The position numbers and the translations under genes are program-made. A stretch of 64,000 bases of DNA, taken from positions 1 through 64,000 of the forward strand of contig JAUIAB010000005.1 in assembly GCA_030425505.1 (NCBI GenBank), written 5' to 3'. Positions 20,090 to 29,075 of the stretch are shown here, piece by piece; positions within the stretch are counted from its first letter, which is position 1, and every line of letters starts with the position of its first letter. Under the pieces are notes generated by a model. That model saw only the letters and a program-made list of their open reading frames with translations, ran no database searches and was not told where the DNA came from. Source of the stretch: Bacteroidia bacterium (GTDB lineage: Bacteria > Bacteroidota > Bacteroidia > Cytophagales > Flammeovirgaceae).

Positions 20090-22912
20090 TTGTTCAAAAA
20101 GCTATTATTTACTTTAATCATTACTACTTCTTTAATCTACGATTCTAAGGCTCAATCAGCTAAGAGTTTTTATAAACAATATCTTTATGCTTATCAATTA
20201 TACAATGCCGAAGATGATAATGCAATAAAAGAGTTCAAAAAAGCAATATCTCTCTACAATACTTCAATGGGTAATACCTACGTCGAAGAATTTTTGAATT
20301 CTTTATACATGGTAGGAGATGAGTACTACCGGTTTGAAGATTACAAAAAAGCAATTGAATACTACAGCAAATGCTTAAAAGAACTCAAAAGTGTAAAGTT
20401 TGAAAATACTTTACTTCAATTTGATGCTAACCTTGCGATAGGACAAGCTTACAGTAATTTATTTTTCTATCGTACTGCTTCAAGATATTTTGAATATTGC
20501 GAAGAAATACTACATAAAATAGAAGACAGTAAGTTACACAGTCTTTTTTATAATGAAGTAGGAATTATATATGATGGTATAGGTGATTATGAATTATCCT
20601 TAAAGTATCTAAAGAAAGCACAATTAATAGATGTAAAAAATGGGGGAAATTCTTTAGCAGCAAGCATAAATATCGGAAGATGTTATCAACAACTTGGACG
20701 CTTTACTAAAAGTTTAGAAGTCTTTAATAACATAAATATATCAGAAGTTCCTCTTCCAGATAACTCATTAGCTTTACTAGTAATTAAGTATTTAAAAGGA
20801 CAAGCATATTTAGAGCTTGGTAAACACCGTGAGTGCTTAGAAATACTTAAAAAATCATCGTCAGAAATTGTAAACAACAAAAGTTTACCAGTAAACCTAG
20901 AAATAAGTATTTATAATTTACTTGGAGAAGTAAATTTAACCCTCAAAAACTATGCTTTAGCCGAAAAGTATCTAAGTAAAGCTGAAAACTCAATAGAAAA
21001 AGGTTTTAACTCTGTAAATGAATATGTGCTGAGATGTTTTATTCTAAAAAGCAAGTGGAAAAGAGCAGTTGGTGAGCCATTAAAGGCTTTAAGTTATTGT
21101 CAGGAAAGCTTAAAAAAAATAAGTCCCTCTTTTCAACTAGAAGGAGATACACTTTTTTCTCTAAAAGAAACTTCTTTTGTCAGTCAGTTTTTAGAATTGT
21201 TAGACGAAATGGGACAAGCATACCAAGAATTATATGCTGTAGATGGAAATCAAAAACATTTGAAAAATGCCTGGAAAAGTTTCCATTTGGCAGTTTTGCT
21301 CTCAGAAGAAAACCGAAAAACTTTTCAATCTAGTGCTTCTAAGCTATTCTTTACCGAAAAAGTATATCCCATTTTTGTAAATGCCGTGAAAGCAGGATAT
21401 GCTCTGTACAAGGCAGAAAAAAAAGAAAGCCTTAGAGAAGTCATTGTTCAAGTTATAGAAAAAAGTAAAGCTTCTGTACTACAAGATGTCTTGTGGGAGG
21501 ATAAGATCAAATCTTTTGGAACTGTGCCAGATACCTTAGTTGCTAAAGAAAGGGAAGTAGAGAAAAACATTGCCCTACTAAAAACACAGAAAAATAAACA
21601 CGAGGGAGATAAAGAAAAACTAAGACTAATAGTGAGTAGAATCCGAGATCTGGAAATAGAATTACAAAATATAAAAGAAAGCTTTGAAAAATATCCTCAA
21701 TATTATCAACTTAAGTATTCGAATCAGAATATTGACATGACAAAAGCAATGACCTATTGCAAAAGAAAGGATTTAGCTATTCTTTCTTATTTTGACACTC
21801 CAGATGCTATTTATGCATACTCTATTGTGCGAGACAAATATGAATTATACAAAATAGATAAAGATTCTCTTTTTGATAAATCCCTAGGCTATGTAAAAGA
21901 ACAATTGTATCTCCATCCTGATGAAAGACATTACAAGTTTGAGGAAGACCCTTGGGTTACTACTTTATACCAACACTTGATACAACCTGTTTACGAGGTC
22001 ATTTCAAAACATAAAAAACTACTTATTATTCCCGATATTAACTTTCAAGATATCCCTTTCGAAATACTTAGACCTGTCAAAGAAGAGTATTTGCTCTATA
22101 AAAACTCCATAACCTACAATTACTCTTTAAAAAAAACATTAGAGGAAAATAATGCTAAACGTAAAATGGGTAATATTGAGGTTTTAGCTATTGCGCCTTT
22201 TGCTAACTATCGAATCGATTTCACAAAAAAAGAAAGGCTATACTATCCTCTAAAACAAACAGATAAAGAAGTAAGCAGCCTCAAAGGAACAATTTTGATC
22301 AACGAAAAAGCAACAAAAGAAGCCTTTTTAGAAAATGTTTCTTATCACAATATACTTCATTTAGCCACCCATACCCATGTAAATGATAGCGATCCGGACA
22401 AATCATATATTGTCTTTCGACCAGATACTACAGACTATAAGCTATACTCTACAGAATTATACGCTCTCAATTTGAGTAATACAGATCTTGCAATATTAAG
22501 TGCCTGCCAGACAGATAAAGGAAAAAAAATAAAAGGCGAAGGCGCTTTAAGCCTTGCTAGAGGTTTTAGCTATGCTGGGTGCAATAATCTCATACTTACC
22601 CGATGGTACGCAGAAGATATTTCTACTTCCTTTATTATAAAAAGGTTTTACCACCATTTGGAAAAAGGGTTAGGTAAAGACGAAGCACTGCAAAAGGCTA
22701 AAATTGATTTTTTAGAATCTGAAAACCTGGTATATGAAGCAGACAAAAATATACTAAACTGGGCAAACCTGGTTTTTTATGGTAACCCCTCTCCACTTTA
22801 TAAAAAACCACCTCATACATACTTCTGGTGGATTGTTTTAGCTGGTAGTATAGTTGTCATTTTTGTAATAGTATACTTAAGGACTCGAAGAAATGGATCA
22901 AACCAATTTTAA
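20090..22912 (+). CDS. Exported TPR-CHAT domain protein (caspase-like, membrane anchored)
   Basis: 940 residues starting at a TTG (20090). The start is supported because the signal peptide MFKKLLFTLIITTSLIYDSKAQS begins exactly there and the next Met is over 50 residues in. About eight TPR-like helical repeats fill residues 30-400, then a coiled-coil linker (about 440-530). A CHAT domain spans about 620-895, with the catalytic pair His761 (HLATHTH) and Cys806 (LSACQT). A single C-terminal transmembrane helix (about 907-928) ends in a basic tail, so the peptidase should face the periplasm, tethered to the inner membrane. CHAT belongs to peptidase clan CD with caspases, separase and gingipains. 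The substrate is unknown; the small secreted protein just upstream is a candidate. Confidence 0.85.
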   Translation: MFKKLLFTLIITTSLIYDSKAQSAKSFYKQYLYAYQLYNAEDDNAIKEFKKAISLYNTSMGNTYVEEFLNSLYMVGDEYYRFEDYKKAIEYYSKCLKELKSVKFENTLLQFDANLAIGQAYSNLFFYRTASRYFEYCEEILHKIEDSKLHSLFYNEVGIIYDGIGDYELSLKYLKKAQLIDVKNGGNSLAASINIGRCYQQLGRFTKSLEVFNNINISEVPLPDNSLALLVIKYLKGQAYLELGKHRECLEILKKSSSEIVNNKSLPVNLEISIYNLLGEVNLTLKNYALAEKYLSKAENSIEKGFNSVNEYVLRCFILKSKWKRAVGEPLKALSYCQESLKKISPSFQLEGDTLFSLKETSFVSQFLELLDEMGQAYQELYAVDGNQKHLKNAWKSFHLAVLLSEENRKTFQSSASKLFFTEKVYPIFVNAVKAGYALYKAEKKESLREVIVQVIEKSKASVLQDVLWEDKIKSFGTVPDTLVAKEREVEKNIALLKTQKNKHEGDKEKLRLIVSRIRDLEIELQNIKESFEKYPQYYQLKYSNQNIDMTKAMTYCKRKDLAILSYFDTPDAIYAYSIVRDKYELYKIDKDSLFDKSLGYVKEQLYLHPDERHYKFEEDPWVTTLYQHLIQPVYEVISKHKKLLIIPDINFQDIPFEILRPVKEEYLLYKNSITYNYSLKKTLEENNAKRKMGNIEVLAIAPFANYRIDFTKKERLYYPLKQTDKEVSSLKGTILINEKATKEAFLENVSYHNILHLATHTHVNDSDPDKSYIVFRPDTTDYKLYSTELYALNLSNTDLAILSACQTDKGKKIKGEGALSLARGFSYAGCNNLILTRWYAEDISTSFIIKRFYHHLEKGLGKDEALQKAKIDFLESENLVYEADKNILNWANLVFYGNPSPLYKKPPHTYFWWIVLAGSIVVIFVIVYLRTRRNGSNQF

Positions 22913-23235
22913 TTATAACTTATTGTATTTAAAATTGCAAAACAAGTTCGCAATCTTTTAGACCCTGAGTATAAAATCAGGATAATAGGATTTTTTCAAA
23001 AATATCCTTAAAAAGAAAACGCGCATATTATTACAGTATTTTATAAAGCACATTTTCAACACTTTTCTTTATAGTTTCAGTTTTATCAATATGACTTTTA
23101 AACGTTAATTTGGTATTACTTGTCTACTAATTAACCTGAGTTTCTATGTTAAAAAGCAAGCAAAGGGTTATTAGAAGTTAGTAAAAAACTATTGAAAACC
23201 AAGTGGTTATGTATAAAAATTGCAATTTGATCGTA
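22913..23235. other. Intergenic region without recognised gene
   Basis: 323 AT-rich bases between the stop of the CHAT gene and the stop of the convergent DUF6503 gene. Weak hairpins are present (for example CCTGA/TCAGG arms at 22964-22968 and 22977-22981, with a T-run further on near 22990) and could terminate the CHAT transcript. No convincing coding frame or RNA gene was seen. Confidence 0.4.
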
Positions 23236-24030
23236 TTAACTTGAACGAGTTAAGAAATACTCACCAACTCTTTCATCTATAAACTTAATATTTGAAATCT
23301 TCGCATTTCCTAGCTCTTTTGTAGCCCCAGTCACTTCATTCCACTCCCAAAATTTCCAGGAAGTAGCAAAAAGAATACCTTCAACTTTTTTGTATTCCTC
23401 ATAGGTTATTGCATGAGGGTTTTTCTCTGCTTCATTAAGTGTTTTTCCAAGGGTGACAATATATGCCATAGCACTTATGAGATTCGTTTTTTCATTTTTG
23501 TAAACAAGATACCAGTCTTTTGGAGAGTCTCCGGTTCCACTTTCGAATGTTAGTTTAGCAGTTGGCATTTCCTTTTCAAACATTGTCTTTTCCTTTTGTA
23601 CTTCCCAAATAGTTCCAGGGTCACTTAGCTTGTAAGGAATAGCAAAAAAGTAAGACCAGGTGAACATATCAAACCTTGCTTTTTCATTGTTTGCCTCAGG
23701 TGGAAAAACGAGCATATCTTTACCATTATATAGAAGCTCTGTACCATCTTTTTTGTTAATTTTCACCTTTCCAGAGTTGGTAAGCATTACTATGTTAGCA
23801 TTAAGTCTCTCTTTATTATTAAAGAAAAGTTGTATATCAAAAGATATAGCCTTATGACTTTCAAATAGGGTTTTAAAGTGAGCCTTTTCTATCTCTTTTA
23901 CAAAATCTAACTTTTGCTTTTCTACATTATTTTTTTGAGAAATAACCCTTTCATTACCTCCTTGCTTTGAACAACTAAATAGTATGCTCAAGCTCCATAT
24001 TACTAGGTAAGCAGTGTTCTTTTTATACAT
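23236..24030 (-). CDS. DUF6503 family lipoprotein
   Basis: 264 residues from the ATG at 24030, chosen because it begins a lipoprotein signal (MYKKNTAYLVIWSLSILFSC, Cys20); the longer frame from 24081 adds 17 residues without sense. The mature part has an LolA/LppX-like series of beta strands: FDIQLFF, ANIVMLTNSGKVKI, LLYNGKDMLVFP, then TWSYFFAIPYKLSDPGTIWE. It was assigned to DUF6503 by overall resemblance. Proteins of this kind may carry lipids or lipoproteins in the periplasm, but the role is unproven. It lies downstream of rsmI on the same strand, 77 bp away. Confidence 0.7.
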   Translation of the reverse strand: MYKKNTAYLVIWSLSILFSCSKQGGNERVISQKNNVEKQKLDFVKEIEKAHFKTLFESHKAISFDIQLFFNNKERLNANIVMLTNSGKVKINKKDGTELLYNGKDMLVFPPEANNEKARFDMFTWSYFFAIPYKLSDPGTIWEVQKEKTMFEKEMPTAKLTFESGTGDSPKDWYLVYKNEKTNLISAMAYIVTLGKTLNEAEKNPHAITYEEYKKVEGILFATSWKFWEWNEVTGATKELGNAKISNIKFIDERVGEYFLTRSS

Positions 24031-24107
24031 CTGTTTAAAGTTTGTGACTAGCCAAGTTTGTTTGGCGCAAATCTTAATCATTGTTTCGTGTGTGCCTCAA
24101 TTTTAAA

Positions 24108-24824
24108 TCAGACATGGTCTGTTTCATTTTCCTTTTTCTGTTCTTTTTTGAAAGATTTGAGACCTTCTACTACAACTACTATTTCACCTTTAGGTTTATT
24201 TTTTTCAAAGTGTTTAACTACTTCATTTAACTCTCCTCGTACTGTCTCTTCATATACCTTCGTTATTTCTCTGGAGACGGAAACTCTTCTCTTTTCACTA
24301 GCAAACTCGGCAAATGTAACTAGTGTTTTTAGCAGTCTGTGAGGTGACTCATAGAGTACTGTAGTTCTTTCTTCATCACAAATCGCTTTTATTTTTGATT
24401 GTTTCCCCTTTTTATGTGGTAAAAACCCTTCAAAAACAAAGCTATCCATAGAAAAACCAGAGTTTACTAATGCAGGCACAAATGCAGTTGCTCCAGGTAG
24501 TGTTTCAACATCTATGTCCTCTTCAATGCATTTTTTTATTAGTAAATACCCTGGGTCAGAAATTCCAGGTGTACCAGCATCTGATACTAAGCAAATCGTT
24601 TTTCCTTCTTTTATTTTTTCAACTACTTTTTTGGTAATACTGTGTTCGTTGAACTTATGGTAGGAACTAAATTGTTTATCTATTTTATAATGCTCTAGTA
24701 AAAACTTTGTATTTCTCGTATCTTCTGCAAGAACCAAATCACACTCTTTGAGGACTTCAAGAGTTCTCAGTGTGATATCTTTTAGGTTTCCAATAGGAGT
24801 GGGTGCTATTACTAATTTCCCCAA
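24108..24824 (-). CDS. rsmI: 16S rRNA (cytidine-2'-O)-methyltransferase RsmI
   Basis: 238 residues of the tetrapyrrole methylase fold. The signature TPIGNLKDITLRTLEVL opens the protein, followed by LAEDTRNT, LVSDAGTPGISDPGY (SAM-binding loop), FEGFLPHKKGKQ and YESPHRLLKTL. It 2'-O-methylates C1402 of 16S rRNA at the decoding centre. It is shorter than the E. coli protein, lacking most of the C-terminal extension. The start is TTG at 24824, 12 bases after the moxR stop, which indicates cotranscription with moxR. No better in-frame start is present. Confidence 0.92.
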   Translation of the reverse strand: MGKLVIAPTPIGNLKDITLRTLEVLKECDLVLAEDTRNTKFLLEHYKIDKQFSSYHKFNEHSITKKVVEKIKEGKTICLVSDAGTPGISDPGYLLIKKCIEEDIDVETLPGATAFVPALVNSGFSMDSFVFEGFLPHKKGKQSKIKAICDEERTTVLYESPHRLLKTLVTFAEFASEKRRVSVSREITKVYEETVRGELNEVVKHFEKNKPKGEIVVVVEGLKSFKKEQKKENETDHV

Positions 24825-24836
24825 AAAGCTGCGTTT

Positions 24837-25820
24837 TTATTTACTTATTGAAACATGTTGTAGTAACTTCTCAATTATATGTTTAGAAGTTATGCCATCT
24901 GCCTCTGCTTCATAGTTCAGCATAATCCTATGATTCAAAACATCATAAGCTATCTCTTTAATGTCTTCTGGAAGCACATAGTCTCTTCCTTCAAAAAATG
25001 CTATTGCTTTTGCTGCTCTGTGTAAATTTATACTAGCTCTTGGAGATGCTCCAAACTGTATGTACTCGGCTTCTTCTTTCATTCCATATTCACCAGGGAA
25101 GCGAGTAGCAAAAACTATTTCAATTATATATTTCTCGAGGCTTTCTGAAATATTTACTTCATTAACAGCATTTCTAATCGAAAATATCTCTTCTTTTGCT
25201 AGAAGTTTTTCAACATTTTCTTCAAAAGATAAGTTGGACATTCTTCTCATTACTTCCAACTCCTCTTCTCTTTGTGGATAATTCACATATACTTTAAGCA
25301 TAAAACGATCCACCTGTGCTTCTGGTAATGGATATGTTCCCTCCTGCTCTACAGGGTTTTGGGTAGCCAATACTAAGAATGGCTTATCCAGCGGAAAAGT
25401 AGTTTCACCAATAGTAACCTGTTTTTCTTGCATTGACTCAAGCAGCGCCGACTGTACCTTAGCTGGAGATCTATTTATTTCATCAGCAAGTATCAGGTTA
25501 GAAAAAATTGGTCCTTTTTTTACTTCAAACTCTCCTTCTTTCTGATTGTAAATCATAGTACCAATAAGGTCTGCTGGAAGAAGATCTGGTGTAAACTGAA
25601 TTCTCTTAAAATCCAGATCCAATACTTTTGACAAAGTATTTACTGTTAGGGTCTTAGCCAAGCCAGGAACCCCCTCAAGCAAAATATGACCATTAGTAAA
25701 AAGTCCTATCATTAATCTGTTAACCATATAGTCTTGCCCTACAACTACTTTTCTTACTTCTTGATTAACCTGACTTATTTTTTCCTGAAGCTCTTGTCTT
25801 ATTTGTGCCGTTTCGCTCAT
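24837..25820 (-). CDS. MoxR family AAA+ ATPase
   Basis: 327 residues. Walker A GVPGLAKT (50-57), Walker B LADEIN (111-116), the MoxR-specific FKRIQFTPDLLPADLIG and the sensor-1 segment LATQNPVEQEGTYPLPEAQVDRF are all present, with the usual C-terminal lid (ASPRASINLHRAAKA). MoxR ATPases work as chaperones that activate or assemble protein complexes, normally with a DUF58/VWA partner encoded next door. No DUF58 or VWA gene lies in this neighbourhood; rsmI follows instead. Start is ATG at 25820. Confidence 0.92.
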   Translation of the reverse strand: MSETAQIRQELQEKISQVNQEVRKVVVGQDYMVNRLMIGLFTNGHILLEGVPGLAKTLTVNTLSKVLDLDFKRIQFTPDLLPADLIGTMIYNQKEGEFEVKKGPIFSNLILADEINRSPAKVQSALLESMQEKQVTIGETTFPLDKPFLVLATQNPVEQEGTYPLPEAQVDRFMLKVYVNYPQREEELEVMRRMSNLSFEENVEKLLAKEEIFSIRNAVNEVNISESLEKYIIEIVFATRFPGEYGMKEEAEYIQFGASPRASINLHRAAKAIAFFEGRDYVLPEDIKEIAYDVLNHRIMLNYEAEADGITSKHIIEKLLQHVSISK

Positions 25821-25843
25821 TTTACACTAGATTATGTATAATA

Positions 25844-25851
25844 CAAACTTA
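25844..25851 (-). promoter_or_regulatory. Putative -7 box for moxR-rsmI
   Basis: TAAGTTTG on the minus strand matches TAnnTTTG and ends 23 bases before the moxR ATG. No TTG lies at the preferred -33 spacing, so the call is weak. Confidence 0.35.
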
Positions 25852-25988
25852 AACTTTGATTATTGCAATTAGAATGATTTATTTTTGAGAATAATGAATT
25901 TTAATATTTATTAACACAACTAGTAGTGAAATCTGGTTATTTGTAATGATTAAAACATTTACGAGTAGAAGCTGTTTAAAATATATTT

Positions 25989-27797
25989 ATGTCTAGAGGG
26001 TTTTTTCTTATAAGAAACTTTATTGTTTTAACCTTTATTATCCTTTTTTTTAGGCTTTTCTACCTTCAAATCATCAATTCTGACTATTCAAATCTTGCTG
26101 AAAGTAATATTATCAAGAGAAAAACTTTGCATCCTCGACGAGGGTTAATTTTTGATAGAAAAGGGCAAGTTCTTGCATCTAACCAGCCTCTTTATGATAT
26201 TATTGGGAATCATAAGCTTTTTAAAGATTCTCTTAAAATTCAGAAACTTAAATCTTTACTTTCTTTAAATAGCTTTGAAAAAAAAGGATCTTACTTCAGT
26301 AAGAAGCATTTTTCTATATATCAGTCTCTCAAAAGAGATGAGTTCTATTCTATATCTGATCTAGTTTCTTCTTACCCTAATATAGAAGTTGTACAACACC
26401 CCGCAAGACTCTATACAAGCAATAGTTTAGCACATATTTTAGGATATGTGGGTGAGGTTAGTCCTTCTTTTTTAGAAAAAGATAGTTCTGGAATGTACAA
26501 ACAGGGTGACTACATTGGTATCAGCGGACTGGAAGCAAGGTATGAGAAGTTTCTTAAAGGAAACAAAGGAGTAAAATATGTGATGACAAATGCTTCCGGA
26601 AACGTGAAAGGTAGCTTAGAAAACGGTAGTTTCGATACGCTATCTACTCCAGGCACTAACCTAAGCACTACCATTGACCTAGATATTCAAAACTATGCTT
26701 ATAAGCTAATGTCAGGTAAAAAAGGTGGTGTTGTAGCTATTGAGCCAAAAACTGGAGAAATATTATGTATGGTATCTATGCCTAGTTTTGATTTAAACAA
26801 ACTGATAGGAAGAAAAAGAAGTGATTATTTTTCTGAAGTAAAAGCGGATACTACTGCCCCTCTTTTTGTAAGACCTGCTATGGCTACTTATCCGCCAGGC
26901 TCTATTTTTAAACCCTTACAAGCACTAATAGCATTGCAAGAAGGAGTGATTAAAAACAATGAAAGAATTGCTTGTTTCAATAGTCCCATGGAAGATCACG
27001 CACCCTTTGGTCACTATAACATCGTCAGAGGGATAAAGTTTTCTTCTAATACTTTCTTCTATCGTTTGTTTAAGCGTGTTATAGAAAAAGAGCAAAAAAG
27101 CTCTCCTTATTTGACTGCTAGAGAGGGTGTTGATAAATGGTATAATCATTTGAAAAGCTTCGGTCTGGGTGATGTTTTAGGTGTAGATATTTCACAAGAG
27201 AAATCTGGGTTTACTCCTTCTCTTGGCACTTACGACAAGCTTTATGGGAAAAACCGTTGGAAGTTTTCTAATATATACTCTTTAAGTATAGGTCAAGGAG
27301 AACTTTTAGTAACTCCCTTGCAAATGGCAAATATGACTGCTGCTATAGCAAATAAAGGCTATTATTATACCCCACATTTTTTACAATCTCCTGATAGTAT
27401 TCTTTCCAAAGAATATAAAATAAAAAGGTTAACTAGTATAGATTCTACCCACTTTGAAATTGTAATTGAAGGTATGGCTCAAGTAGTTGATGGAACTGCA
27501 TGGAGAGCTAGAATTCCTGGAATAGAAATATGTGGCAAAACTGGAACGGCTCAAAACCCTCAAGGGATAGATCATTCTGTTTTTGTTGCTTTTGCACCTA
27601 GAGAAAACCCTCAAATAGCTATATCCGCTTATATTGAAAACGCTGGATGGGGAGGTAGAGCAGCTGCTTCTATAGCAAGCCTTATTATTGAAAAGTATCT
27701 TTTAGGAGAAATTAAAAGAAAATATATTGAAGACTATACTTTAAAAGGTGAGTTTCTGGATAAAAAGCAACTAGCTGAATTAGAAAAAGAAAACTAG
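25989..27797 (+). CDS. mrdA: Penicillin-binding protein 2 (elongasome transpeptidase)
   Basis: 602 residues, the usual PBP2 length. It has one N-terminal transmembrane helix (about 8-26), a PBP dimerisation domain with the RGLIFDRKGQVLASN segment (near residues 54-70), and a transpeptidase domain with all three motifs: SIFK (S305-K308), SSN (352-354) and KTG (517-519). It crosslinks peptidoglycan during side-wall growth together with RodA. In most Bacteroidota it sits in an mreBCD-mrdA-rodA cluster; here no mre or rodA gene is adjacent, so it stands alone between divergent moxR and convergent ychF. Confidence 0.92.
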   Translation: MSRGFFLIRNFIVLTFIILFFRLFYLQIINSDYSNLAESNIIKRKTLHPRRGLIFDRKGQVLASNQPLYDIIGNHKLFKDSLKIQKLKSLLSLNSFEKKGSYFSKKHFSIYQSLKRDEFYSISDLVSSYPNIEVVQHPARLYTSNSLAHILGYVGEVSPSFLEKDSSGMYKQGDYIGISGLEARYEKFLKGNKGVKYVMTNASGNVKGSLENGSFDTLSTPGTNLSTTIDLDIQNYAYKLMSGKKGGVVAIEPKTGEILCMVSMPSFDLNKLIGRKRSDYFSEVKADTTAPLFVRPAMATYPPGSIFKPLQALIALQEGVIKNNERIACFNSPMEDHAPFGHYNIVRGIKFSSNTFFYRLFKRVIEKEQKSSPYLTAREGVDKWYNHLKSFGLGDVLGVDISQEKSGFTPSLGTYDKLYGKNRWKFSNIYSLSIGQGELLVTPLQMANMTAAIANKGYYYTPHFLQSPDSILSKEYKIKRLTSIDSTHFEIVIEGMAQVVDGTAWRARIPGIEICGKTGTAQNPQGIDHSVFVAFAPRENPQIAISAYIENAGWGGRAAASIASLIIEKYLLGEIKRKYIEDYTLKGEFLDKKQLAELEKEN

Positions 27798-27829
27798 CTG
27801 CTTTTTATAAGGTGTTTTTGACTTCTTAT

Positions 27830-28924
27830 TTAAACATTGAATCTAAAATGCATTATGTCACCATCCAAAACAACATATTCTTTTCCTTCAACCCCAAGCT
27901 TACCAGCCTCTTTGCATGCATTTTCACTTTTATAATTTATATAATCGTTGTATTTTATAACTTCTGCTCGAATAAACCCTTTCTCAAAATCACTATGGAT
28001 TACTCCAGCAGCTTGAGGTGCTTTAAATCCTTTTTGTATTGTCCATGCTCTCACCTCTTTTTTACCAGCAGTAAAGTACGTTATCAAATTCAATAAATCA
28101 TACGATGTTCTTATTAGTTTATCTAACCCTGACTCTTTGAGACCATACTCTTCTAAAAACATCTTTTTCTCTTCCTCATCACCCAACTCTGAAATCTGAG
28201 ATTCCAATGAAGCACACAGTGAAATAACCTTTGCCCCTTCTTCAACATTTTCTCTAAGCTTTTTTACATATTCATTTTCACTACCTAAATCTTCTTCACT
28301 GATATTTGCTACATATAAGACTGGTTTATTTGTTAGTAAAAAGAACTCATCCACAAGCTTTTTATCCTCTTGTGACATTTCCATCGTCCTTATATTTTGC
28401 CCACTTTCCAGATGTGTTTTTATTTTTTCTAAAAGATCTAGCGCTTTTTTTGATTCTTTATCTCCACTTTTTGCTTGCTTGACTACTTTACTTATCCTTT
28501 TTTCTACAGAGTCCAAATCTTTTAACTGTAGCTCAGCATCTATCACTTCTTTATCAGCTATTGGATCTACCCTGCCTTCTACATGAACTACATTTCCATC
28601 ATCAAAACACCTAACCACATGTACGATAGCATCTACTTCTCTAATATTTGCAAGAAACTGATTTCCAAGACCTTCTCCTTTACTTGCTCCTTTTACCAAC
28701 CCAGCAATATCTACAAACTCAATAACTGTTGGTATCACCTTTTCAGGGTTCACTAATTTTTCTAGTTCACTTAGTCTTTCATCAGGAACAGTAACTACAC
28801 CTACATTTGGCTCTATAGTACAAAAAGGAAAGTTTGCTGCTTCCGCTTTTCCTGTTGATAACGAATTAAATAAGGTTGATTTGCCTACATTAGGAAGTCC
28901 AACTATGCCACATTTAAGTCCCAT
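27830..28924 (-). CDS. ychF: Redox-regulated ATPase YchF (Obg family)
   Basis: 364 residues, full length. The G1 loop GLPNVGKST (9-17), IEPNVGVVTVPDERL, DIAGLVKGASKGEGLGNQFL (G3 with extension) and the C-terminal TGS domain ending in DGDIMHFRFNV are all typical. The G4 position reads NISE in place of NKxD, as expected for a YchF protein that prefers ATP. It binds ribosomes and takes part in stress and translation control. Start is ATG at 28924, with a -7-like box just upstream. It is probably monocistronic. Confidence 0.95.
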   Translation of the reverse strand: MGLKCGIVGLPNVGKSTLFNSLSTGKAEAANFPFCTIEPNVGVVTVPDERLSELEKLVNPEKVIPTVIEFVDIAGLVKGASKGEGLGNQFLANIREVDAIVHVVRCFDDGNVVHVEGRVDPIADKEVIDAELQLKDLDSVEKRISKVVKQAKSGDKESKKALDLLEKIKTHLESGQNIRTMEMSQEDKKLVDEFFLLTNKPVLYVANISEEDLGSENEYVKKLRENVEEGAKVISLCASLESQISELGDEEEKKMFLEEYGLKESGLDKLIRTSYDLLNLITYFTAGKKEVRAWTIQKGFKAPQAAGVIHSDFEKGFIRAEVIKYNDYINYKSENACKEAGKLGVEGKEYVVLDGDIMHFRFNV

Positions 28925-28939
28925 TCTTTAAATTTTTCA

Positions 28940-28947
28940 CAAAAATA
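28940..28947 (-). promoter_or_regulatory. Putative -7 box for ychF
   Basis: TATTTTTG on the minus strand matches TAnnTTTG, 15 bases upstream of the ychF start codon. No clear -33 element was found at the standard distance. Confidence 0.4.
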
Positions 28948-29075
28948 AAGGGAAGTTTTGGTTTTATATGGAATAAACTATAAAATCAGGAATCCTATGA
29001 CAAAATCAAGGCATCCTCTTCTATTATTTATATTAAGAAATTGTTATTTGATCTCCTTTTAATTAAAAGCAAGTG

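Noticed and set aside
27812-28096. A 94-codon plus-strand frame within ychF
   Set aside because: It lies opposite the conserved TGS domain of ychF and has no support of its own.
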